Assembly (NCBI GenBank): GCA_020634415.1
Contig: JACKBT010000047.1
Coordinates: 1-33,281, forward strand
Length of the DNA stretch: 33,281 nt
Reading direction: 5' to 3'
Source: Ardenticatenaceae bacterium
Lineage (GTDB): Bacteria; Chloroflexota; Anaerolineae; Promineifilales; Promineifilaceae
Shown: one piece after another, positions 15,212-22,862 of the stretch
Position numbering within the stretch: position 1 is the first letter of the stretch
How the letters are laid out: every line of letters begins with the position of its first letter
The notes under the pieces: generated by a model
The model's input: only the letters and a program-made list of their open reading frames with translations
Told to the model about the DNA's origin: nothing
The model's database searches: none
Translations under genes and position numbers: made by a program

Positions 15212-16189
15212 TCAAGCCATCGTCAAAGCCATCACAGCTTTCTGCGCGTGCAGCCGGTTCTCGGCCTCGTCATAAACCACACTTTGCGGGCCGTCAATCA
15301 CGCCGTCTGTTACCTCAATATTGCGGTCAGCCGGCAGGCAGTGCATGTAAATGGCATCTTCCTTCGCCATCGCCATCCGCCGTTCATCCGTGATCCAATC
15401 TGTATACTGCTTACTAATCTCCGCCGATTCCGCATGATCCGAAGTCGTCAGCAAACAGCCCCAACTCTTGGCATAAATCACATCGGCATCCTTAAAGCCC
15501 GCATCAAAATCATCATACATCTCAAACGATCCGCGAGACTGCCGCGCATTATCCTTTGCCTGCTGCACAATATCGGGCATCAGCTTGAATTCCGGTGGAT
15601 GGGTCAGGCGCACATTCATACCAAAGCGCGTCATCAACAAAATGAGGCTTTGCGGCACACTGATCGGCTTCTGATAGCTGCTGGCATAGGCATAACTCAC
15701 ATTAATGGTCTTGCCTCGCGGATCGCCCTTCTTCTCCAAAATGGTCATCAAATCGGCCAAAATCTGGAAGGGATGATACACATCACATTGCATATTCAGC
15801 ACTGGCACACGGCTGGCCGCCGCCACGTCGCGGATATATTGGTTGCCAAAGTCCCAGTCACACTGGCGAATGGCGATACCGTCGTAATAACGGCCGTAAA
15901 TCTCCCCAATCTCCTTCGCCGTATCCCCATGACTAATCTGCGTCGTCGTGCTGTCAATAAACGCCCCATGCCCACCCAACTGAGCAATCCCCGCCTCAAA
16001 ACTGGAGCGCGTGCGCGTACTCGTAAAGAAAAACAGCATCGCCAACACCTTGTCCCGCAAAGACGCATGAGACACCCCCATCGCCCGCTTGCGCTTCAAG
16101 TCAAAAGCCACATCCATCACCGTATCAATCTCGTCCTTCGTCCACTCCTGCGTCGTAATCATGTCACGACCCCGTAAATGAGTTTGCAT
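15212..16189 (-). CDS. ygeW: YgeW-type knotted carbamoyltransferase
   Basis: A 325-aa transcarbamylase. The carbamoyl-phosphate motif is STRTR at 57-61 (FFTSTRTRSSFEAG), and the HCLP motif is at 283-286. The YAYASSYQKPISVPQSLI segment is characteristic of the knotted YgeW/SOTCase branch rather than ornithine or aspartate carbamoyltransferases, as is LNMQCDVYHPFQILADL. E. coli YgeW is about 396 aa, so this one is more compact, mainly in the C-terminal third. In purine-degrading gene clusters YgeW is thought to act on a ureido intermediate, possibly yielding carbamoyl phosphate and so ATP; the natural substrate is not settled. AAGGAG lies 8 nt before the ATG. Confidence 0.87.
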   Translation of the reverse strand: MQTHLRGRDMITTQEWTKDEIDTVMDVAFDLKRKRAMGVSHASLRDKVLAMLFFFTSTRTRSSFEAGIAQLGGHGAFIDSTTTQISHGDTAKEIGEIYGRYYDGIAIRQCDWDFGNQYIRDVAAASRVPVLNMQCDVYHPFQILADLMTILEKKGDPRGKTINVSYAYASSYQKPISVPQSLILLMTRFGMNVRLTHPPEFKLMPDIVQQAKDNARQSRGSFEMYDDFDAGFKDADVIYAKSWGCLLTTSDHAESAEISKQYTDWITDERRMAMAKEDAIYMHCLPADRNIEVTDGVIDGPQSVVYDEAENRLHAQKAVMALTMA

Positions 16190-16236
16190 AAACTATTCTC
16201 CTTACCTGCTTTCTACAAAATGATTCATGACAATTA

Positions 16237-16245
16237 TGGTATAAT
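16237..16245 (+). promoter_or_regulatory. Extended -10 promoter element for the second Uma2 gene
   Basis: TGGTATAAT at 16237-16245 is a perfect TATAAT with the upstream TGn of extended -10 promoters, where a good -35 box is not needed (none is evident). Transcription would start near 16252, about 34 nt before the chosen ATG at 16286. Confidence 0.6.
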
Positions 16246-16285
16246 CCCTCATAACTATCATCTACTTGCTTTTAAGGATGGTCAA

Positions 16286-16897
16286 ATGGCAACTCTACTT
16301 GCACCACCAACCAATCAACTAACCTATCCCCCTTTCCAATTGTGGCGCATCACTGTTGAGCGTTACCACGAAATGATCGAAGCTGGCATACTTACCGAAA
16401 ACGACCGCCTTGAATTACTGGAAGGATTTCTAATCGAAAAAATGACTATCAAACCATCCCACACCTTTGTCACCGAAATTCTCCGCGAGATCTTAGGTCG
16501 CATCATTCCCGACAATTTTTTCGTCAATAACCAACAGCCCATCACCACATCAGACAGTGAGCCAGAACCAGATGTCGTAGTTATTCAAGGACAGCGCCGC
16601 GATTTTCTTGAGAACCATCCCAGTGCTGAAGATGTTGCCTTACTCATCGAAGTTTCCGACACCACACTCTATCAGGATCAAACCTGGAAAAAGCGCATAT
16701 ACGCCCAAGCCGGTATTGCCATTTATTGGATTGTTAACTTGTCTGAGCGTCAAATTGAGGTTTACTCACAACCCTCTGGGCCATCAGACAACCCAACCTA
16801 CCATCAACTTATCACCTACCACGAAGCTGAACAAATCCCCGTCATCCTCAACGGCCAAGAAATCGCCCAACTCACCGTGCGTGACTTGTTACCTTAA
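16286..16897 (+). CDS. Uma2 family PD-(D/E)xK nuclease-like protein
   Basis: A 203-aa Uma2 (DUF820) protein of normal family length. The N-terminal FQLWRITVERYHEMIEAGILTENDRLELLEGFLIEKM segment is the classic family opening. The putative catalytic residues are D in EPEPDVVVIQ, E in ALLIEVSDTTL, and K in TWKKRIYAQAGIAIYWIVN. The start at 16286 is preferred because AAGGAT is just upstream, it follows an extended -10 promoter, and the longer frame would overlap the divergent ygeW-like start. The gene is convergent with the ygeY-like gene, with 10 nt between. It has no ACGGCCGT octamer and is AT-richer than its neighbours, like the other Uma2 gene in the window. Confidence 0.85.
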   Translation: MATLLAPPTNQLTYPPFQLWRITVERYHEMIEAGILTENDRLELLEGFLIEKMTIKPSHTFVTEILREILGRIIPDNFFVNNQQPITTSDSEPEPDVVVIQGQRRDFLENHPSAEDVALLIEVSDTTLYQDQTWKKRIYAQAGIAIYWIVNLSERQIEVYSQPSGPSDNPTYHQLITYHEAEQIPVILNGQEIAQLTVRDLLP

Positions 16898-16923
16898 TCT
16901 CCAATCTCTAGTCTCCAGTCTCC
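16898..16923. repeat. Heptamer array at a convergent gene end
   Basis: After the Uma2 stop the sequence reads CCAATCT, CTAGTCT, CCAGTCT, CC in heptamer steps. The stop codon of the convergent ygeY-like gene (16908-16910) is within it, so that protein's last residues (ETGD) are repeat-encoded. The unit matches the arrays at 13661-13702 and 19081-19108. Confidence 0.75.
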
Positions 16924-18128
16924 CTTTTCACAAACACCGGCAGCAACGCATAAAACTTCGTCGCCTCCACCACATCCTTTAGCGGCACATGCTCATTTAC
17001 CGCATGAGCATAAATCTCGTTGCCAGGGCCAAAACCAATATTGGGAATCCCCAACTTGCCCGCCCAGTAATTACCATTCGTCGAGAAATCCCACTTGCCC
17101 TGCCCGTGCAAATCCTCAATTTCCGGCCAAATCGCCTTCATCGTCTCCCGTCCCGCCACCACAAATGAATGATCTTCGGGGAAAGCCCACGAGGGGAAAT
17201 ATTGCTCATACTCATACACCGCGCCCGTGTGGCTCGGCTCGGTGTACAGCAGTTCCCGAATCGTAAAATCGGCCTTGTGCTGCTCAGGAATAATCGCCTC
17301 AATCTGCTGGCGCACCGTCTCTTTCGTCTCGCCAAAGGTAATGCGGCGGTCAATGAAGATGGTACATTCATCCGGCACAGCATTGTTGCTGGGGCTGACG
17401 CTGCTCACTTTGGTCACGGTAATACGGCCGATTCCCAAAAACTCATCCGCCATAAACGTCTCCTCCAGCTTAGAAATCGCCTCAATCACCGGCATCATCT
17501 TATAAACCGCATTGTCACCCATATAATTGCTGGCGGCATGAGCACTGCGCCCCTTGCAGGTCACTTCCAACTCATAACGCCCCTTGTGGCCGCGATACAC
17601 CTTCATGTTGGTCGGCTCACCAATCACCACAAAGTCAGGATGCACCCCTTCCCAATCATGGAAAGCCGCACAACCCACACCATCACACCACTCTTCAATA
17701 TTGCCCAGCACATAGCAGGTAAAGCCATCCAGCAGCCCCAAATCACGGGCAAAGGCCAGGCCATAGACCATGCCGGGAGTGCTGTTCTTCTCATCCAAAG
17801 CCCCCCGTGCATACAACATCCCATCCTCCACCTTGCCTTCAAACGGATCCCAGGCCCACTGCGACGGATCGCCGATGCCTACTGTATCCAAATGGGTGTC
17901 ATACAAAATAATCTTGTCGCCAGAGCCAATCTTGCCCACGATGGAGCCATATTTGTCTACGTAAACCTCATCGTATCCCAGCTTACGCATCTCCTCACCC
18001 ACACGCTGCCCGACAGCTTCAATGTCGCTGTCCATGCTGGGAATAGCCACAATCTCGCGGAAAAATTGCAGAATTTCTGCTTCCGCCTCAGCCACTTTTT
18101 GGCTCAACTTATCAACAATCTCTTGCAT
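16908..18128 (-). CDS. ygeY: YgeY-type M20 metallohydrolase
   Basis: A 406-aa protein of the M20/ArgE/DapE peptidase-deacylase family, close in length and pattern to YgeY, described as a selenium-metabolism-linked hydrolase. Metal ligands and the catalytic acid are visible: H79 in YDTHLDTVG, D112 in RGALDEKNS, and the E145/E146 pair in GNIEEWCDG. The dimerisation-domain histidine is in GRSAHAASNYMGDNA. The likely reaction is hydrolysis of an amide in a late purine-ring fragment, before or after the YgeW step; this comes from the known cluster and is not shown here. It lies 33 nt downstream of the Mo-binding hydroxylase subunit gene. Confidence 0.87.
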   Translation of the reverse strand: MQEIVDKLSQKVAEAEAEILQFFREIVAIPSMDSDIEAVGQRVGEEMRKLGYDEVYVDKYGSIVGKIGSGDKIILYDTHLDTVGIGDPSQWAWDPFEGKVEDGMLYARGALDEKNSTPGMVYGLAFARDLGLLDGFTCYVLGNIEEWCDGVGCAAFHDWEGVHPDFVVIGEPTNMKVYRGHKGRYELEVTCKGRSAHAASNYMGDNAVYKMMPVIEAISKLEETFMADEFLGIGRITVTKVSSVSPSNNAVPDECTIFIDRRITFGETKETVRQQIEAIIPEQHKADFTIRELLYTEPSHTGAVYEYEQYFPSWAFPEDHSFVVAGRETMKAIWPEIEDLHGQGKWDFSTNGNYWAGKLGIPNIGFGPGNEIYAHAVNEHVPLKDVVEATKFYALLPVFVKRETGD

Positions 18129-18142
18129 TTCCTCTCCTGTTA

Positions 18143-18161
18143 GGCGATTTTAAAAATCGCC
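18143..18161. repeat. Short hairpin at the end of the Mo-subunit gene
   Basis: GGCGATTT (18143-18150) and AAATCGCC (18154-18161) form an 8-bp stem with a 3-nt loop, directly adjoining the stop codon at 18162-18164. It is the most terminator-like element of the window, but the cluster continues past it with ygeY, so it may be an attenuator or RNA-stabilising hairpin. Confidence 0.65.
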
Positions 18162-20390
18162 CTACTGCTGTAATTTAGCCACAACCCGCTCTGGGGTTAG
18201 TGGAATTTCGTCAAACCAAACACCGGTGGCATCGTGCAAAGCGGCCGTTATAGCTGCTGCCAACGGAATAAAAGGCATTTCGGCCATTCCACGCGCCCCC
18301 CAGGGGCCACGTGGATCAGGTATCTCCAAAATGACCGATTCGACTCGTTCGGGAATGTCGCGGATGCCTGGGATAAGGTAGGTGCTGAAACGGGGGTTGA
18401 GAATACGGCCGTTTTCCACCACCAACTTCTCCGTCACCGCATACCCATACGCCTGCACCACACCCCCTTCAATCTGCCCTTCCACCAACTGCGGATTCAC
18501 CGCCTTACCCACATCATCGGCACAAATCACCCGCTCCGCATGAATATGCCCCGTCTCCACATCCACCGCCAACTCCACATACTCGGCCACATAACCATAA
18601 GCAAAATTAGGCATGGCCTTGCCCGTTTCCGGGTCCATCGGCTCCGTAGGCGGCGGCGTAAAACGCACCTTGCCAATCGCTGGCCGGTCCTCATTCGTCC
18701 AACTTTCCAGCGCCTTTTCCGCCGCATGCCGAATAGAGTTACCCGCCATCCACGTCATGCGCGAGGCCGAAACAGAACCAGAATCACCGGTAACGGCCGT
18801 ATCCGACACCACCATCTCCACCATTTCGATAGGCACACCAACGGCCGTTGCCGCCATCTGCCGCAGCGCCGTATGCGTCCCCTGCCCCACCTCCGCCGCC
18901 GCATGATGCAGCACCACCCGCTCAATCTCCCGCCGGCCGTACAGCTCAATCTCCGCCTCACACCGCTCCGGGAAGCCGAACGAAAAACCAATATTCTTAT
19001 AAGCACAGGCAAAACCCCGACCATATTTAAGCGATTTAGGATCAGGTGGCAAAGATTGGAAGCTCTTAAAGGAGGACGGGAGACTGGAGACTGGAGATTG
19101 GAGATTGGCTGCCTTTGCACAAGCCTCAATCACCTCCGGCATACTCACGCCAGCAGGCATCGGCGTTTGCGTGATACCGATGCTACCTTCGCGGTAACAA
19201 TTTTTTAGGCGGATTTCAACCGGATCCATGCCTAACAGTTCTGCCAGCTTATTCATCTGAGTTTCGGCGGCAAAACTGCCCTGCGGCCCGCCAAAACCAC
19301 GAAACGCCCCGCCCGGCACATTGTTCGTATACACGGCATAGCTATCAATCTCGGCATTGGGAATGACATATGGCCCGCCCACCGTCATGTGGGCATTGCC
19401 CAGCACTTTGTTGCTGGTGTAATTGTAGGCCCCCGCATCGAGGTAGACTTGGGCAGAAACGGCCGTAATCACCCCCTCCTTCGTCGCCCCCCACCGCGCC
19501 TTCAACGTACCCTGATGCCGCTTGTGATGCCCAATAATGCTCTCTTCCCGCGACCAAACCGTGCGAATCGGGCGCGTCTCCCCCCGTTCATGCAACTTCC
19601 AGGCCGCCAAAGCCATCACAATTTGCAGGCTCATATCCTCACGACCCCCAAACGCACCGCCAATCGCCGGATAAATCACCCGCACCTGCTCTAGCGGCAA
19701 ATCCAGCGCGTGGGCAATCTGCTCCTGGTCCTCATGCGTCCACTGCCCTGCCATCTCCACCGTCACCCGGCCCGCCTCATCCACATAACTAACGGCCGCT
19801 TCCGGCTGCAAATAAGCATGTTCCTGATACGGCACACGATACTCCCCCTCCACAATCACCTCCGCCGCCGCCCAACCCGCCGCCATATCCCCCTTGCGGA
19901 TTTTGTAATGGTAATAGGCATTCGTGCCTTTGGGGTTTTCGGGGTGGAGCAGCACTTCATCGGTTAAGGCCATCTCCACATCAGTGATAATAGGCAGCGG
20001 CTCCCACTCAATATCAATCAGCGTACAGGCTTCGGCGGCAATGGCCGCACTCTCCGCCACCACCATGGCAATTTGGTCGCCTTCCCAACGGCTTACGTCA
20101 GAGGGAACGGGGGAACGGCCGTTCCCCGCCACACCAACCAACACCGGCTGATCCATCATCGTCAGCCCATACTCATTCACTGGCACATCCTTCGCCGTAA
20201 AAATCCCTACCACCCCTGGCAAAGCCTCCGCCGCGCTCAAATCCATACGCACCATCCGCGCATGAGGCTGATTGCTAAACAGCACCTTCGCCTGCAAAAA
20301 ATTATCCCGCTTCAAATCAGCCGGATACAAAGCCTCCCCTGTCACCTTCCCCCGTGCATCAACACGATACTCAGATTTGCCAATTGCCAT
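18162..20390 (-). CDS. Molybdenum hydroxylase, molybdopterin-binding large subunit
   Basis: A 742-aa xanthine dehydrogenase-family Mo-binding subunit without ferredoxin domains. Family motifs are GGAFGGREDMSLQ, GGAFRGFGGPQ, AAAEVGQGTHT, and the catalytic-glutamate region GARGMAEMPFIP with E704; the usual GVGE is GMAE here. Residues about 428-439 (NLQSPVSSLPSS) are encoded by a heptamer array inserted in frame, in a loop before the second half of the Mo domain. It pairs with the FAD+[2Fe-2S] fusion encoded 68 nt upstream, together making a complete two-gene enzyme. The substrate is not determined by the sequence; purine, hypoxanthine or another N-heterocycle fits the context. Confidence 0.88.
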   Translation of the reverse strand: MAIGKSEYRVDARGKVTGEALYPADLKRDNFLQAKVLFSNQPHARMVRMDLSAAEALPGVVGIFTAKDVPVNEYGLTMMDQPVLVGVAGNGRSPVPSDVSRWEGDQIAMVVAESAAIAAEACTLIDIEWEPLPIITDVEMALTDEVLLHPENPKGTNAYYHYKIRKGDMAAGWAAAEVIVEGEYRVPYQEHAYLQPEAAVSYVDEAGRVTVEMAGQWTHEDQEQIAHALDLPLEQVRVIYPAIGGAFGGREDMSLQIVMALAAWKLHERGETRPIRTVWSREESIIGHHKRHQGTLKARWGATKEGVITAVSAQVYLDAGAYNYTSNKVLGNAHMTVGGPYVIPNAEIDSYAVYTNNVPGGAFRGFGGPQGSFAAETQMNKLAELLGMDPVEIRLKNCYREGSIGITQTPMPAGVSMPEVIEACAKAANLQSPVSSLPSSFKSFQSLPPDPKSLKYGRGFACAYKNIGFSFGFPERCEAEIELYGRREIERVVLHHAAAEVGQGTHTALRQMAATAVGVPIEMVEMVVSDTAVTGDSGSVSASRMTWMAGNSIRHAAEKALESWTNEDRPAIGKVRFTPPPTEPMDPETGKAMPNFAYGYVAEYVELAVDVETGHIHAERVICADDVGKAVNPQLVEGQIEGGVVQAYGYAVTEKLVVENGRILNPRFSTYLIPGIRDIPERVESVILEIPDPRGPWGARGMAEMPFIPLAAAITAALHDATGVWFDEIPLTPERVVAKLQQ
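19081..19108. repeat. In-frame heptamer array inside the Mo-subunit gene
   Basis: AGACTGG, AGACTGG, AGATTGG, AGATTGG: four tandem heptamers. On the minus strand they encode NLQSPVSSL. The same unit occurs at gene ends at 13661-13702 and 16901-16923. Confidence 0.9.
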
Positions 20391-20400
20391 CTTTCATGAG

Positions 20401-20471
20401 AATTATGAATTATGAAGGATGAATTATGAAGGAGTTATCTCTTCTTAATTCCTAATTCCTAATTCATAATT
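20401..20471. repeat. AATTATG / AATTCCT heptamer repeats with inverted ends
   Basis: AATTATGAATTA (20401-20412) pairs perfectly with TAATTCATAATT (20460-20471); between them are more AATTATG and AATTCCT heptamers. The right arm contains the stop codon (20459-20461) of the FAD+[2Fe-2S] fusion gene, so its last residues, KIMN, are repeat-encoded. Confidence 0.8.
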
Positions 20472-21916
20472 TTACTTGCCTCTTCCACAGCCTTAATTAT
20501 CTTGTAATACCCCGTGCAGCGGCACAAATTGCCGCTAAAACCTTGCCGAATCTGGTCTAAATTGGGGTCAGCTTTTTCTTCAAGGAGCTTCGCGCCCGAC
20601 ATGATAAAACCGGGAATACAAAATCCACACTGCACCGCCCCTTCCTCAATAAAAGTTTGTTGCAGCGGGTGCAGCACGCCATTCTGCGCCAACCCTTCCA
20701 CCGTCACAATCTCCGCGCCGTGCGCCCGTGCCGCGGGCACCAAACAGCCCATCACGGCCATACCGTCCAGGTAAACGGTGCAAGCCCCACATTCCCCTTC
20801 CGCACAGCCCTCTTTGCTGCCCGTTAAATGGGCTTCGTCACGCAGCCAATCGAGTAAGGTTTTGCCAGTGCCCGGCGCCGAAACTTCACGGCCGTTTACC
20901 AGCGCCACAATCGGTGTATCCGCCTTGTGGCTGGCCCGATACTGGTCGCCTGTGGGCGAACGGCCGTCAGCCACCCCACCCCACAACAACACCGGATCAT
21001 CCGGCCACTGCGACCGTTCCTGCCCATCGCGCAGCGCCGTCAAAGCCCGCTGCACCATCACCAAAATCTGCTGCGTGCGGTAATCGGCCGTGCCACGAAT
21101 ATCATCAATCGGCTTCGGCGTGGCCGCCGCCAAACGCGCCGCCTCGGCAATCGTCTCCTCAGTCAACGTTTTGCCCACCAGATAATCCGCGACCGCTGGC
21201 GTGTCAATAATCGTGGGAGCCACACTGCCTTGAGCCAGGCGCACGGCCGTTACCACATCGCCAGCAAACGAAAGAACGGCCGTTACATGCACCACCGAAA
21301 TCGCCTGCGCCCGCCGCAAGCCCAACTTCACAAAAATCCCCCGCATCTCCGCCGTCATCGCCGGAAAACTAATGTCAACCAGCATCTCATCCGGCCGCAT
21401 CACCGTGCGCCGCACTCCCGTGTAAAACTCAGGCAGCGGCACAACACGCTGCCCACGCACCGAGGCCAGCGTCACTGCCGCGCCCAACGCCCACAGTGCC
21501 GAAATCGTATCGTTAGCTGGGCTGGCCGTAACCAGATTCCCCGCCACCGTCGCCCGGTTCCGCAGTTGCGGCGACCCAATCTCCCAGCAGGCTTGGGCCA
21601 ACGGCAAAGCCCTTGCCACAAGCAGCGGCGAAGCCACCACCTGGTTGTGAGTCACCAGCGGGCCGAGATGAATACGGCCGTTCTCATCCAGCCGAATCTC
21701 GCTCAAACCAGGGATACGGGTGATATCTATAAGGGTTTGGACAGACGGCCGTTGTCGTCGCGCTAACTCCAGCAGCAAATCTGTGCCACCCGCCACCAGC
21801 CGCGCCCGTGCGCCATATTGAGCCAGTAAAGCTATAGCATCATCTACAGTTGTAGGGGTTTCATAATGGGCAACAAACTGACCTTGTTTTTGTACTTCGT
21901 GCATGACCTCATCCAC
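20459..21916 (-). CDS. Molybdenum hydroxylase electron-transfer subunit, FAD domain fused ahead of [2Fe-2S] domain
   Basis: A 485-aa fusion in which the FAD-binding part (about 12-295) comes first and the two-cluster [2Fe-2S] part (about 335-485) second. This reverses the order in XdhA-type proteins. The flavin motifs are [10 protein letters not shown] (41-50) and [14 protein letters not shown] (123-136). The cluster cysteines are all present: C371, C376, C379, C391, and C430, C433, C465, C467. A linker of about 40 residues ([18 protein letters not shown]) joins the parts. It is the first gene after the divergent regulatory region, so its promoter probably drives the cluster. ATG at 21904 (MHEVQKQG) is an alternative start. 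The ferredoxin part has four ACGGCCGT-related sites. Confidence 0.87.
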   Translation of the reverse strand: MDEVMHEVQKQGQFVAHYETPTTVDDAIALLAQYGARARLVAGGTDLLLELARRQRPSVQTLIDITRIPGLSEIRLDENGRIHLGPLVTHNQVVASPLLVARALPLAQACWEIGSPQLRNRATVAGNLVTASPANDTISALWALGAAVTLASVRGQRVVPLPEFYTGVRRTVMRPDEMLVDISFPAMTAEMRGIFVKLGLRRAQAISVVHVTAVLSFAGDVVTAVRLAQGSVAPTIIDTPAVADYLVGKTLTEETIAEAARLAAATPKPIDDIRGTADYRTQQILVMVQRALTALRDGQERSQWPDDPVLLWGGVADGRSPTGDQYRASHKADTPIVALVNGREVSAPGTGKTLLDWLRDEAHLTGSKEGCAEGECGACTVYLDGMAVMGCLVPAARAHGAEIVTVEGLAQNGVLHPLQQTFIEEGAVQCGFCIPGFIMSGAKLLEEKADPNLDQIRQGFSGNLCRCTGYYKIIKAVEEASKIMN

Positions 21917-21940
21917 ATTTATTAGCCAAGTTAGCCAGTT

Positions 21941-21953
21941 GGCAATCGTCTGA
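21941..21953 (-). promoter_or_regulatory. Putative GntR operator, copy 1
   Basis: Read on the minus strand this is TCAGACGATTGCC, identical to the copy at 22032-22044 in inverted orientation. It begins 7 nt downstream of the -10 box of the leftward promoter and ends 24 nt before the hydroxylase ATG. Similarity to the second copy continues weakly for some bases downstream (GCCAACT / GCCGACT). Confidence 0.75.
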
Positions 21954-21960
21954 CCTTTTT

Positions 21961-21989
21961 ATCATACTCCCCCCTTTTCGACAAGTAAA
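21961..21989 (-). promoter_or_regulatory. Promoter for the hydroxylase/purine cluster
   Basis: On the minus strand: TTTACT (21989-21984), a 17-nt spacer and TATGAT (21966-21961). These match the sigma-70 consensus at four and five of six positions. The start point would fall at the edge of the putative operator. Confidence 0.6.
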
Positions 21990-21995
21990 ATGCAG

Positions 21996-22024
21996 TTGCT
22001 TTCGGGTGGCAACTATGCTACAAA
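21996..22024 (+). promoter_or_regulatory. Promoter for the GntR regulator
   Basis: TTGCTT (21996-22001), a 17-nt spacer and TACAAA (22019-22024). Each hexamer is a moderate match, but spacing is ideal and the arrangement mirrors the leftward promoter, including the operator 7 nt downstream of the -10 box. Confidence 0.55.
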
Positions 22025-22031
22025 ATAAACA

Positions 22032-22044
22032 TCAGACGATTGCC
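22032..22044 (+). promoter_or_regulatory. Putative GntR operator, copy 2
   Basis: TCAGACGATTGCC, exact inverted copy of 21941-21953. It overlaps the predicted transcription start of the regulator gene and ends 14 nt before its ATG, suiting autorepression. Confidence 0.75.
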
Positions 22045-22058
22045 GACTATCAACTAAC

Positions 22059-22790
22059 ATGCTCATTCAAAGACCGAAACCTCTCTCCGAACAAGTCACC
22101 GCCATTCTGCGCCAGCGCATCATAGACCACGTATATCCCCCCGGCGGCAGACTGCCCTCAGAGAGTGAACTGGCCCAGGAACTAGGCGTTAGCCGCGCCA
22201 CCATTCGCACGGTTCTGGCCAAATTCGCCAACGAAGGGCTTATCCTGCGTAAACAGGGTGATGGCACCTATGTCAACGAACGGCTGCAAGATATTGACAG
22301 CCGTTATGGCGGGCTGTGGGATTTTTCCCGCCTCATTGAGGCCAATGGCTACCAGCCCGCCATCCGCACCATTTTGGTGGAGCAACGGCCGTCTGCCCCC
22401 CAAGAAGCCCAAGCCCTGCACCTCACCCACAATACCCCCGTTCTCTCCTTAGTTCGCCTCTTTCTCGCCGACGAACGCCCCGTCATCCTGGCCAAAAACG
22501 TCCTCTCGATTGAACTCATCAAAACAGATGTCAGCGAAGTAGATGGCAAATTACCCATTTACCAACTGCTGCAGCGTTACTGCCACGAGCAAATCGCCTA
22601 CGCCATCACCGACATCGAACCAACCCTGCCCGACAATGGCCTGAATGACCAACTAGAGCGAACAACAGCCAACCCCCTGTTAAAGCTAACCGAAACCTTT
22701 TACAATAAAGACAATTATCCACTTGTCTTTGGCCTGAGCTATTACGACCAAACCATGATGCGGCTGCGGCTGGTTCAGGCCTGGGGCTAA
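22059..22790 (+). CDS. GntR family (HutC/UTRA) transcriptional regulator
   Basis: A 243-aa protein with an N-terminal winged helix-turn-helix (about 8-72; QVTAILRQRIIDHVYPPGGR, then LPSESELAQELGVSRATIRT and the wing GLILRKQGDGTYV) and a C-terminal UTRA ligand-binding domain (about 90-240; RLFLADERPVILAKN, YPLVFGLSYYDQTMM). HutC-branch regulators usually sense a metabolite of the pathway they repress. Divergent orientation to the molybdenum hydroxylase genes and the paired 13-bp operators make it the likely local repressor of the purine cluster; the ligand is unknown. Confidence 0.9.
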   Translation: MLIQRPKPLSEQVTAILRQRIIDHVYPPGGRLPSESELAQELGVSRATIRTVLAKFANEGLILRKQGDGTYVNERLQDIDSRYGGLWDFSRLIEANGYQPAIRTILVEQRPSAPQEAQALHLTHNTPVLSLVRLFLADERPVILAKNVLSIELIKTDVSEVDGKLPIYQLLQRYCHEQIAYAITDIEPTLPDNGLNDQLERTTANPLLKLTETFYNKDNYPLVFGLSYYDQTMMRLRLVQAWG

Positions 22791-22794
22791 GTGC

Positions 22795-22850
22795 AGGTGT
22801 ATTGAGTGTCGAATCTGGCTTCACCCCTATACACATAAAACAATACACCA
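22795..22850. repeat. GGTGTATTG inverted repeat after the GntR gene
   Basis: GGTGTATTG (22796-22804) and CAATACACC (22841-22849) are perfect reverse complements within the 72-nt gap before the kinase gene. The core matches the octamer repeat at 3233-3291. It could act as a weak terminator or mRNA end for the regulator. Confidence 0.65.
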
Positions 22851-22862
22851 CCTGGCAGCTTC

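Noticed and set aside
18143..18161. Intrinsic terminator ending the hydroxylase operon
   Set aside because: The stem is short, the T-rich part is in the loop rather than after the stem, and the next gene follows closely on the same strand, so I record it only as a hairpin.
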